64,000 bases of DNA from Vibrionales bacterium SWAT-3 (GTDB lineage Bacteria > Pseudomonadota > Gammaproteobacteria > Enterobacterales > Vibrionaceae), in contig AAZW01000004.1 in NCBI GenBank assembly GCA_000169995.1, positions 62,001-126,000 on the forward strand. The letters are read 5' to 3'. The notes under the pieces were generated by a model, which saw nothing but the letters and a program-made list of their open reading frames with translations, searched no databases and was not told the origin of the DNA. The first letter of the stretch is position 1. Each line of letters begins with the position of its first letter. Below are positions 38,063-46,365 of this stretch, piece by piece. The translations under genes were made by a program, and so were the position numbers.

Positions 38063-40498
38063 ATGCCTGTATTGAAGAAACTGTATTTTGTACTTATCCC
38101 AGCACTGCTGCTCATATTCGCAGTCACAGGATTCATTACCTATAACTTTGCCTCAAACCACAACAAACACATGTACTTAGACGAAATTCAGTCTGATGTT
38201 AATACTGCGCTAGTCGCCGCAGAATATGAGCAGTTGGGGTTATCTTTACTCGTCAAAGATATCAGTTCATCGCTACAGTTCATACGTTACATTCAAAACC
38301 CTACTGACTATACAACCCTGTCTCTTTTAGAAAAGCGAGTATTGCGAGTGCTAAATCAGAGCGATGTTAATCAGTTCGGTCAACGCAATATATATGTCAT
38401 CGACCCCAACTTTAAACTGACGCTTTCAACTCTGCGAATTGACCCTTTTGAAGACCTAAAGATACCGGACAGTATCTACGAGCGAGTTTTCGATATATAC
38501 ACTTCATTAATCAAGCAAATGGAACTATCCCAAGAGGGTTTTTCATATGTTGCCGAGAATGGCGAACTCAGATATGCCTTTGTTGCCGCGATCGATCCTT
38601 ACTTAGCACCTCAGGACAAACGAGCTAACAAAAGCTTAAACCGATATATGCTAATTGCAGACGGTCCATTGATGCAGCTTTCAAACTTGCTCGTTGCTTA
38701 CAATGAAGACGACAACATGCAACTCTTAATCGAGCCAGCAGATCAAGTAGAACAGATTGAAAACACTCAGTTTACTATCAAGTCAATTGAGCAAGACAAA
38801 GACAACATAAACGTCCAAATGAACAGTCGTCATTTCCTCGCACAAGTCAACATTCGAGAACAAAAATTCAACTTGGAAAAAACCATAATTGCTCAGCAGA
38901 CATTCCTAGGGTACACAGCGATTTTATTCTTAATCATGTTTATCGTTCATTTGGTGGTGCGCTACCATCTGGTGCGACCTCTTAGAGACCTTCTTCACGA
39001 AATATCGATTGGTGGACTCAAGCTCAGATACTTCAAACGTTCTTCAGGACAAAGCGAGATTGACTGGTTAAAGAACGCATATATCGACTCATTAACTGAG
39101 CTAAAGTTCGAAGCTGAATTCGACCAGCTGACAAAGTTAGCTAACCGAAGCACTTTTATTCGACACCTTGACATCCGCATAAAAAGTTCAATTAATTCAA
39201 ACTGCTACCTAGTATGCTGGGACGTCATGGACTTTCGAAAAATTAATGATCTATACGGTGCAAAAATCGGTGATAGCGTACTTGTTAGCTTAGCAAAAGC
39301 GCTCAGAGATACATTACAAAACCAACAAGCTTCTTTCGGTTTTAGTTGCAGTGATTACTCATTAGCAAGGCTCGGTGGAAATCAATTCATCGCAATTTTA
39401 GAGATAGGTGACGATCAATCGATCAATGAAGAAATAGAAAACGTTAATAACGCGCTAACTGGCACTAACTTTGTAGATTATTATGGGTTTCGTTTAACCA
39501 TGGCTACGGGCGTGCTCCCGCTAGAAACCCCAAAATTCGAGAAGATCTGGCACCGTTGTATCGATGAGATGTTGTTCAATGCCAAAGCTCACAGTGACGG
39601 AGAGAGCCGAATTGTTTACGGCGAGGAGCTTCTCCATACCCTAGAAAGACAAGACATCATCGAGAAGAGACTTTTAGAGTGCTGTGAGAGCGATAATTTT
39701 GAGCTGAAGTTCATGCCCATCTTTAATGCTAAAACACTAAAGATCGATGGAGCTGAGTGTCTTATCCGTTGCCCTGCTCTTACCGACATTAAAGCTGGAC
39801 CAGACGAATTTATAACCGTCGCAGAAAGAAGCAATTTAATATCGAAAATCGATATGTGGGTTATCAGTACAGCGATAAGAAGTTTCAAGGAGCTTACAGA
39901 GCTTCACAAATACAATGGCACAATATCGATCAATATCTCGGCAATGGAGCTCTATAACCGCAATTTCGCAGACAACATTCGCAAAGTAATTGAGCGCTAT
40001 AAAGTACCCGCTAGTAGTATCATTATTGAAATCACTGAGACCAGTTATGTGAAAAGCACCAAACTGACGGTGCAGACAATTGAGAGCATCCGAAGCCTGG
40101 GGCTAAAAGTGTCACTCGATGATTTTGGCACAGGTTACACAGCGTTTAATCAGTTGCTTCATTACCCTGTCGACGAACTTAAAATTGATAAGAGTTTTAT
40201 CGATCATATCGTCGATGACAAAGCGGACCGTAAAATGGTGGAATCAATAGTTAACTTGGGGCACTCCTGTAACACCTTGGTGGTCGGAGAAGGCGTTGAA
40301 TGTATCGAGCAGTACCAATACCTCCGCAAAGCCAACTGCGACCTGATACAAGGCTACCTATTTTGCCAACCACTCACTTACATTGAGTTTATCGAGTTCA
40401 TCCGCGACCACAAGCCGAGCACCTTCCTAGAACAATGTTCGTTACTTGACGGTATCAATGAAGATTGTATCGTTGCACTCAACCAGAAAAGTAACTAG
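38063..40498 (+). CDS. MbaA-like GGDEF-EAL protein with degenerate GGDEF
   Basis: This 811-residue protein has transmembrane helix 1 (about 8-27), a periplasmic sensor to about 275, and helix 2 (about 278-298). It is followed by a HAMP-like link, GGDEF and EAL domains. The cyclase signature is G-G-N-Q-F (first G at about 438), so two catalytic residues are replaced and synthesis is not expected. The EAL part reads ECL at about 565 but keeps the catalytic E of IEITET, DDFGTGY, K in ELKIDKSF and VGEGVE, so phosphodiesterase activity is plausible. It should respond to the NspS-like protein upstream by changing c-di-GMP breakdown. Confidence 0.88.
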   Translation: MPVLKKLYFVLIPALLLIFAVTGFITYNFASNHNKHMYLDEIQSDVNTALVAAEYEQLGLSLLVKDISSSLQFIRYIQNPTDYTTLSLLEKRVLRVLNQSDVNQFGQRNIYVIDPNFKLTLSTLRIDPFEDLKIPDSIYERVFDIYTSLIKQMELSQEGFSYVAENGELRYAFVAAIDPYLAPQDKRANKSLNRYMLIADGPLMQLSNLLVAYNEDDNMQLLIEPADQVEQIENTQFTIKSIEQDKDNINVQMNSRHFLAQVNIREQKFNLEKTIIAQQTFLGYTAILFLIMFIVHLVVRYHLVRPLRDLLHEISIGGLKLRYFKRSSGQSEIDWLKNAYIDSLTELKFEAEFDQLTKLANRSTFIRHLDIRIKSSINSNCYLVCWDVMDFRKINDLYGAKIGDSVLVSLAKALRDTLQNQQASFGFSCSDYSLARLGGNQFIAILEIGDDQSINEEIENVNNALTGTNFVDYYGFRLTMATGVLPLETPKFEKIWHRCIDEMLFNAKAHSDGESRIVYGEELLHTLERQDIIEKRLLECCESDNFELKFMPIFNAKTLKIDGAECLIRCPALTDIKAGPDEFITVAERSNLISKIDMWVISTAIRSFKELTELHKYNGTISINISAMELYNRNFADNIRKVIERYKVPASSIIIEITETSYVKSTKLTVQTIESIRSLGLKVSLDDFGTGYTAFNQLLHYPVDELKIDKSFIDHIVDDKADRKMVESIVNLGHSCNTLVVGEGVECIEQYQYLRKANCDLIQGYLFCQPLTYIEFIEFIRDHKPSTFLEQCSLLDGINEDCIVALNQKSN

Positions 40499-40703
40499 CA
40501 AAATCAGAAAGAGAAATATCACTTGTGATTTTACAGCCGAGCTATCTGGAGATCTGAGCCAAAGCCAATTTAGCTTTATCTCTAGCCTTCTTCTTAAACG
40601 TTCTTACAAATCAGGGATGCATGTTACGTTCAGAAGTGTCTGGTGTGAGTTGGACGGCGTGAATATGTCACTAGGACAGATGAGTCTTAAAACCTTTAAT
40701 TGC

Positions 40704-40738
40704 GTGGTGTGTGGTATGTGGTATGTGGTATGTGGTGT
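40704..40738. repeat. 7-bp unit repeated five times
   Basis: Five head-to-tail units: GTGGTGT, three exact GTGGTAT, then GTGGTGT. It is non-coding, between converging genes, and 71 bases left of an ISAs1-family element. Confidence 0.93.
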
Positions 40739-40809
40739 AATTGAAACGAAGGGGTAAATGAAGCAACAAGAAAAAGGCTAGGCAAAAACCTTCAACCTAA
40801 CCTTGTATT

Positions 40810-42043
40810 AAGGGCGGGATCGAACTTTAACCATTGAAAATAATGGATTTATTTTACAGGGAACTTTTTTAGATAATCACGATCTGATCATGAAGTAAAA
40901 AAACATGAGAAATTCGCACATGATTATCATTGAGCAACTTAAAAAAGTGAAAGATACCCGTTCGCACATCAATCAAGTTTATCCTGTTATGGAAGTCGCT
41001 TTCGTGGTCATAACAGCCATGATTTGTGGTCAAAATAAATGGACAGAGATTAAGGATTTCGGTGAAGGAAATATCGAGTGGTTACGTGAGTATTTCCCCT
41101 ACGAAAATGGTCTTCCCACTCGACATAATATAGCTGCGATCATGAGATCCGTTGTGCCAGAGACGCTATTGGAAGCTATGGTGGGCTGGGTCAATTTGCA
41201 CAGAGAGAAGCATGCTCAGCCTATAATCAGTGTTGATGGGAAGGTTCTAAAAGGGGCAAAAGCAAGCAAACAACAGCACCCCCTCTATATGGTTTCGGCA
41301 TTTGATGTAGACGAGGGTTTGACTCTCACACACCAACCTTGTGACGGCAAAGGTATGGAGCTGCTAGCAATAAGAAACATGCTAGACGCTTTAGATATCA
41401 AAGGATGTTTATTAACTGCTGATGCCCTGCATTGTCAGGTTGAAACACTGAATAAAGTAGTTGATAAAGGTGGAGATATCCTAGTACAAGTTAAACTGAA
41501 TCAACCAAGTTTATTAGCAGAAATTGATGTGCAATTCCAAGACTATTGGGCTTTGCCTGAAGATAAACAGGAATCATACATCACGGAAGAGAAAGGGCAT
41601 GGTAGAAAAGAGGTTCGTGAGGTTTACGTGCTTCCTGCAGCCTTCAGCGAAGCACTCAGACAGAAGTGGTGTCTCGTAAAAAGCATTGTTGCAGTGGTAA
41701 GAGATAGGAGTGTCAAAGGGAAAGGAAGTTATGAAACCTCGTACTATATTTGCACAGACCATTTATCTTTAGAGTTAGCCTCAAAGGCAACAAGAAAGCA
41801 TTGGCATATTGAGAATCAGCAGCACTGGGCGTTGGACGTAATTTTCAAAGAAGACGAGCAGCGAATTTACGCTGGGGATTCAGCGTTGAATATGGCTTGT
41901 TGTCGTCGCTTTGTGCAGAACCTATTTAGAAAATCAGAGGGTAACTTGTCTGTACCAAGAAAGATGAACCAAGCCGCCTGGAATAAAGATTACAGGGAAA
42001 AAGTTCTTTTTACATCAGATTAACAAAGTATATTCGCGCCCTT
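40810..42043 (+). mobile_element. ISAs1-family insertion sequence, copy 1 (complete)
   Basis: A 1234-bp element with imperfect terminal inverted repeats starting AAGGGCG. It is flanked by a perfect 10-bp target duplication, ACCTTGTATT (40800-40809 and 42044-42053). It inserted exactly before the stop codon of the minus-strand GGDEF-type gene. It differs from copies 2 and 3 by at least one silent base (GCC versus GCA near codon 361). Confidence 0.97.
40905..42023 (+). CDS. ISAs1-family transposase, copy 1
   Basis: 372 residues, intact. It has a DDE-type catalytic core: SVDGKVLKG (first D), TADALHCQ (second D), and a late WALDVIFKEDEQ segment with the E. The N-terminal DDE-associated domain (VYPVMEVAFVVITAMICG) is typical of ISAs1 elements. 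Protein identical to copy 2. Confidence 0.97.
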   Translation: MRNSHMIIIEQLKKVKDTRSHINQVYPVMEVAFVVITAMICGQNKWTEIKDFGEGNIEWLREYFPYENGLPTRHNIAAIMRSVVPETLLEAMVGWVNLHREKHAQPIISVDGKVLKGAKASKQQHPLYMVSAFDVDEGLTLTHQPCDGKGMELLAIRNMLDALDIKGCLLTADALHCQVETLNKVVDKGGDILVQVKLNQPSLLAEIDVQFQDYWALPEDKQESYITEEKGHGRKEVREVYVLPAAFSEALRQKWCLVKSIVAVVRDRSVKGKGSYETSYYICTDHLSLELASKATRKHWHIENQQHWALDVIFKEDEQRIYAGDSALNMACCRRFVQNLFRKSEGNLSVPRKMNQAAWNKDYREKVLFTSD

Positions 42044-43066
42044 ACCTTGTATTGTGGTTAAAAACTCCATCATATCTTTGGGGCTGATATTCTTCTTGTG
42101 CCTCACAACAGCATCAATCATCAATTCTAAGTTACCAGCTGAAATATAGTCACTCAGAACGTCTTTAAACTGTTCTTGTATCTCATTGCTCGCGTAGAGG
42201 TGCTCGGGGATAAAGAATAAAAACTGGCTGCCACTGCTACGAAATGAAACCGTACTCTCTGGAATCTTGGCCGCCAAAGATTTAGCAGCTGAGCTCACTA
42301 CCAAATCACCATATTCAAGGCCATATTTCTGGTTAATTTCACTCAAGTTTCTTATGCGCACAAAATAGAGATCAAAATTACTGTCTTTGGGATAATTATG
42401 TTTAATAAATTTCATCAAGGAAATACGATTTTGGAATCCTGTGATGAAGTCTGTAGTGTAAAGCCTTCTTTTAGCTGAAAAATCAGCGTAAAAAATTATG
42501 CCAGTCGCGATCAGAACTAATGCGAGAAGCACACTACTAAACATGTGCATTTTTACCAGCCTTTCGACTAATGAGGTATTCTCTTCAATCACAGGACTTT
42601 GCAGACGAAATTTTTCATTAATAAAGTCCACCAGCGTGTCATAACAAATAGCGATTTTCTTCTGCAGTGACTCCCTCGACAACTCCCCCTCCTGAACGAG
42701 TTTTATTGAAGACTCTAACGACTTAAACTTTTCAAACTCTGAAGAGAAATAAGGCTTGAAGTTCGCAGCTTTAATGAAGTTAGAAGACTCGTTGCTGTTT
42801 AGTAAAATATCAAAACGACTCCAGGTAATATCATAGGCTAACCGCAATTCATCATAATTGAGGTTGCCTGAACGGCTCACCATCATGAAATTCGCATATT
42901 CCTTTACCAATTGAAAAACAAACCACGTCGCTTCGTTTTGTCGGCTCGAAAAACTCTTATTGATATCGTTAATACGCGTAACACTGTAGATATTCACACT
43001 AAGCACCACCACAGCCAATGCCAAAACAGCGATCTTGATGGTAGACAAGGGAAACAGTTTTTTCAT
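42020..43066 (-). CDS. Membrane protein with degenerate GGDEF domain, IS inserted at its stop codon
   Basis: 348 residues as it stands: helix 1 near 10-28, a helical periplasmic region, helix 2 near 170-192, then a GGDEF-like domain (DFITGFQNRISLMKFI). The signature reads SSGSQF instead of GGDEF, so it is probably catalytically dead and a receptor or regulator. The last native residues are TTIQG; the IS then supplies KGANILC and a stop. Joining the flanks without the IS gives a TAG directly after TTIQG, so the native protein ended there and only seven foreign residues were added. It follows the 43076-43531 gene by 9 bases, forming a sensor pair. Confidence 0.83.
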   Translation of the reverse strand: MKKLFPLSTIKIAVLALAVVVLSVNIYSVTRINDINKSFSSRQNEATWFVFQLVKEYANFMMVSRSGNLNYDELRLAYDITWSRFDILLNSNESSNFIKAANFKPYFSSEFEKFKSLESSIKLVQEGELSRESLQKKIAICYDTLVDFINEKFRLQSPVIEENTSLVERLVKMHMFSSVLLALVLIATGIIFYADFSAKRRLYTTDFITGFQNRISLMKFIKHNYPKDSNFDLYFVRIRNLSEINQKYGLEYGDLVVSSAAKSLAAKIPESTVSFRSSGSQFLFFIPEHLYASNEIQEQFKDVLSDYISAGNLELMIDAVVRHKKNISPKDMMEFLTTIQGKGANILC

Positions 43067-43075
43067 GATAGCCCT

Positions 43076-43531
43076 CTACAAGTGAATATCTCGTATCTGC
43101 CAAATCATCTTCGCATGGAAATCGGTATTATTGATATCAGGCTGTGACGACAACGGGTAAATCAGCCAGTACGGTCCCTTATCTCTCACAGACATAAATT
43201 CACCATTTTGTTTAATGGCAATGATCGGTTGATAGTCATCAAAATCTTCTTTGGGTACAGCCACTTTGTAATCGTTCAAAGCAACAATGGTAACGAGAGG
43301 AGATATCGATAAGTCCATGGTTTCTAAGATAGCCTGCAGAGTCACACCACTATAAACCGACTCTCCTTCAGCCCATGGAAGGACAGTTTTTATTTCAGTC
43401 TGAGGCAATAGCAACAACTGTTCTCGAGTCATTTCATGCTTTTTCCCTATTTGATCGAACACAGTCAAATTTGAGGAAGCCAATATTGAGAATGAGCACA
43501 ATGAAAGGAAAAAAAGAATTGTCGTTCTCAT
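43076..43531 (-). CDS. Small periplasmic protein, molybdopterin-binding-oxidoreductase-like fold
   Basis: ATG 43531 gives 151 residues with a signal peptide ending near ILASS. The mature part (LTVFDQIGKKHEMTREQLLLL, YSGVTLQAIL, GPYWLIYPLS) resembles the sulfite-oxidase/YedY-type molybdopterin-binding domain. It lacks the usual cofactor cysteine: no cysteine occurs in the mature part. It is probably a cofactor-free, sensing-type member. It is coupled to the degenerate GGDEF gene downstream, the third such pair in the window. Confidence 0.72.
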   Translation of the reverse strand: MRTTILFFLSLCSFSILASSNLTVFDQIGKKHEMTREQLLLLPQTEIKTVLPWAEGESVYSGVTLQAILETMDLSISPLVTIVALNDYKVAVPKEDFDDYQPIIAIKQNGEFMSVRDKGPYWLIYPLSSQPDINNTDFHAKMIWQIRDIHL

Positions 43532-43543
43532 TTTAATCTCCAT

Positions 43544-43914
43544 TTAAAAAGGTCACTAAGTTGAGTCTAGTTCAGATTATTCATTTGATTGACTAACAAC
43601 AGTTTTATTTCTTTCAAAACCATCGCTTTGTAAATCTTCACCTAGGTGGGAGCTTGGGTGAGTCACCTATCAATAAAAAATAACTTTGTGCCCCATAAGT
43701 AATCCAATTCCCTCCATGAATACGTAGTGACCAATAAAATTGACAAGAAAGATGAGTTTGAAAGTAGCGAGAAGCGTCGTCACTGCATAATCTATAATCG
43801 AACGTAAGTGATTTTAAGAGCCCGATTAATTGCTGTGAGCCGTTAAATATCACCAGCCTATATTGTCTAACTCTCTTAAGTTAATTACTCAATTCATAAT
43901 CAAGGGAATCGATA
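43544..43914. other. Intergenic region before cbb3 operon
   Basis: About 370 bases between divergent transcription units. A 71-codon reverse frame (43638-43853) has no ribosome site and is not called. No FNR box of good quality was found, though low-oxygen control of the operon would be expected. Confidence 0.45.
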
Positions 43915-44310
43915 ATGAGTTTAAATAAGCAAAAGTTTAACCCCATGACGGCAATGTCCCCCCTCATAATGACGCTGGTCATGTTTCCTGTTTCAGCTGA
44001 AATCAACCAAGAACAATTCGAATTAGGTAAACAAAAAGCCAAAGTGTGTATGACTTGCCATGGTGTTGACGGCATTTCAACACAAGACCCTTATCCGAAT
44101 CTTCGTGGCCAAAAAATGGGCTACCTGGTCTCATCGTTAAAAGATTATCAAACAAGAGAAAGAACCAGTGGACTGGCGGTTCTTATGCAGCAACAAGCCG
44201 ATACCCTCTCGGACCAAGACATTCGCGATATTTCTTATTTCTATTCGAACGTCGGTAGCGAATCAAATTCGGTGAGCGACTCAAGCGCAAACAGCAATTC
44301 AAAATCCTAG
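43915..44310 (+). CDS. Mono-haem cytochrome c of cbb3 operon
   Basis: This 131-residue protein has a hydrophobic export signal (residues about 15-28). One haem site, CMTCH (near residue 45), is followed by YPNLRGQKMGYL and a C-terminal Ser/Asn-rich tail (SESNSVSDSSANSNSKS). It is likely a periplasmic electron carrier feeding the oxidase coded 15 bases downstream. Confidence 0.85.
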   Translation: MSLNKQKFNPMTAMSPLIMTLVMFPVSAEINQEQFELGKQKAKVCMTCHGVDGISTQDPYPNLRGQKMGYLVSSLKDYQTRERTSGLAVLMQQQADTLSDQDIRDISYFYSNVGSESNSVSDSSANSNSKS

Positions 44311-44325
44311 GCAAGGAGCCTTGTT

Positions 44326-45750
44326 ATGGAACAAGTGACAACACAGTACAGCATTAAGGTGGTGAAGTACTTTATTATCGCCTCCTTAATCTGGGCTATT
44401 TTAGGCATGATCATCGGTGTGATTCTCGCCGCACAGCTGTATTGGCCCATCTTAAACTTCGACTCAGAGTACTTTCAATTCGGTAGGCTCCGTCCTTTAC
44501 ACACCTCTGGCGTCATATACGGATTTGTCGTCAACATTCTAATGGGGACATCATTGTATATTGCACAGCGAACCGGGCATTGTGAGCTCTTCAATAAGAG
44601 CTTATCGTGGATGGTCTTCTGGGGCTGGCAGCTTGTGTTACTACTGGCGCTCATCTCTCTGCCTGCGGGTTACACCACTTCAAAAGAGTACGCAGAACTA
44701 GAGTGGCCAATTGATTTACTTATCGTACTTGTTTGGGTGCTTTATGCTGTGTTGTTCTTTGGCACGATAGCCAAACGAAAAGTCGACCACATCTTCGTGG
44801 CAAACTGGTTCTTTGCAGCGTTTATTATCGTGATCGCGATGATCTTCATCGTCAACAATCTCGCAATGCCCGTTTCGGCAATGAAGTCCTATTCTGTCTT
44901 CGCAGGAGCACAAGACGCCATCGTACAGTGGTGGTGGGGACATAACGCCGTCGGTTTCTTGCTGACAGCTGGCGTCATCGGTATGAACTACTACTTCATA
45001 CCCAAAGCGGCTGACCGCCCTATCTACTCGTACCGATTGTCTGTGATTCACTTCTGGGGCTTAGTTGGCTTCTACACTTGGGCGGGTACTCACCACCTCG
45101 TCTATTCTTCCGTTCCGGTGTGGGTACAAAACATTGGTATCGTGATGTCACTGATCCTCTGGTTGCCATCGTGGGCGGGGGCATTCAACAGCGCGATGAC
45201 TCTGCTGCAAAACAAAGAGAAACTTAAGTCCGACTACATTCTCCTATTCTTCTTTTCGGCAATTCTCTACTACTGCTTAGCGACATTCGAAGGCCCACTG
45301 CTCGCTATTCGATGGTTCAACATGGTTGCACACAACACCGAATGGATTATCGGTCATGTCCACTCTGGCGCTCTCGGATGGGTAGCAATGTCGGGTATCG
45401 CCGTATTCTATTACTTCATCCCACGTTTATGGGGCAAAACCGAACTTTGGTCACCAAGGATGCTCAAGTGGCACTTCTGGCTAGCGCACGCAGGTGTGGC
45501 TATTTACGCCATTGCATTGTGGGTAGCGGGTATTGGTGAAGGCTACATGTGGCTCACTCAAAACGACAACGGCGAGCTCGTATACAGTTTTGTGCAAGCT
45601 ATGGACTTCAAAGCACCTTGGCTGTTCCTGCGCTTCTTTGGTGGTGCTCTATTCGTACTTGGCCTGTTCTTAATGGCACTGAACCTTTACAAAACGGTTC
45701 GCATGCCAGCAGAGCTTGATGTTAAACGTACAGCAAATGGGGAGGCATAA
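44326..45750 (+). CDS. ccoN: cbb3-type cytochrome c oxidase subunit I (CcoN)
   Basis: 474 residues with about 12 transmembrane helices; AAGGAG lies upstream. Ligand residues are visible: His in LRPLHTSG (low-spin haem), WGHNAVGF, the Tyr and paired His in YTWAGTHHLVY (CuB and the active-site Tyr), Glu in TFEGPL, and HxH in IGHVHSG. This is the proton-pumping, high-affinity terminal oxidase core. No ccoQ or ccoGHIS genes follow, so assembly must rely on genes elsewhere; it may be the second cbb3 set of this organism. Confidence 0.95.
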   Translation: MEQVTTQYSIKVVKYFIIASLIWAILGMIIGVILAAQLYWPILNFDSEYFQFGRLRPLHTSGVIYGFVVNILMGTSLYIAQRTGHCELFNKSLSWMVFWGWQLVLLLALISLPAGYTTSKEYAELEWPIDLLIVLVWVLYAVLFFGTIAKRKVDHIFVANWFFAAFIIVIAMIFIVNNLAMPVSAMKSYSVFAGAQDAIVQWWWGHNAVGFLLTAGVIGMNYYFIPKAADRPIYSYRLSVIHFWGLVGFYTWAGTHHLVYSSVPVWVQNIGIVMSLILWLPSWAGAFNSAMTLLQNKEKLKSDYILLFFFSAILYYCLATFEGPLLAIRWFNMVAHNTEWIIGHVHSGALGWVAMSGIAVFYYFIPRLWGKTELWSPRMLKWHFWLAHAGVAIYAIALWVAGIGEGYMWLTQNDNGELVYSFVQAMDFKAPWLFLRFFGGALFVLGLFLMALNLYKTVRMPAELDVKRTANGEA

Positions 45751-45753
45751 ATC

Positions 45754-46365
45754 ATGAGTAAAGACTTTACCCACTCGTTGGTTATTCTAATTTTGACCAC
45801 CGTAGTTGTCGCCTCGTTCTCACTGGTAGTTTGGGTGGTCCCAAACATCGTTCGAGGAGATGATATCGCTAAAAACAGCCTCGCTGTGCCGTTAACCGCT
45901 ATCGAGCTAGCCGGTCGAGATATCTACATCAGCGAAGGCTGCCACGTCTGTCACACGCAAATGGTGAGGCCTCTTGACCCAGAAATCAAACGTAATGGAC
46001 GCCCAAACCAAGAAGCAGACGATATCTACGAGTTTCCTAATTTGTGGGGCTCTAAACGTACTGGACCTGACCTAACCAATTTAGCAAGAAAGTACTCTGA
46101 CCAATGGCACGTGATACACCTAATCAACCCTCGACAAGTCGTGCCTACTTCTATCATGCCGTCATATCCTTGGCTGTTTGAACAGACGCTCACTGGGGAT
46201 GATATCAGTGCAAAAATGGAGGTGTTGCGTACGCTAGGTGTTCCGTATACCGACCAAGAAATTGGTGATGCAAGACTAAAGGTTAGAGGTAAAACCAAAG
46301 GCGAAGCCTTAATTCGATACCTGCAAAGCCTAGGTAAAGATACGTCACAGGAGGTATCACAATGA
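45754..46365 (+). CDS. ccoO: cbb3-type oxidase subunit II (CcoO)
   Basis: 203 residues: one N-terminal transmembrane helix (about 9-31), then a mono-haem cytochrome c domain with CHVCH at 63-67 followed by TQMVRPL, and KRTGPDLTNLA. It passes electrons toward CcoN. It begins 4 bases after ccoN and overlaps the next gene by 4 bases. Confidence 0.95.
   Translation: MSKDFTHSLVILILTTVVVASFSLVVWVVPNIVRGDDIAKNSLAVPLTAIELAGRDIYISEGCHVCHTQMVRPLDPEIKRNGRPNQEADDIYEFPNLWGSKRTGPDLTNLARKYSDQWHVIHLINPRQVVPTSIMPSYPWLFEQTLTGDDISAKMEVLRTLGVPYTDQEIGDARLKVRGKTKGEALIRYLQSLGKDTSQEVSQ

Noticed and set aside
40446..40757. 103-codon open frame overlapping the end of the MbaA-like gene
   Set aside because: Most of it overlaps a real gene in another frame or the 7-bp repeat; no ribosome site.
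43638..43853. 71-codon reverse frame before the cbb3 operon
   Set aside because: No ribosome site and no recognisable sequence.
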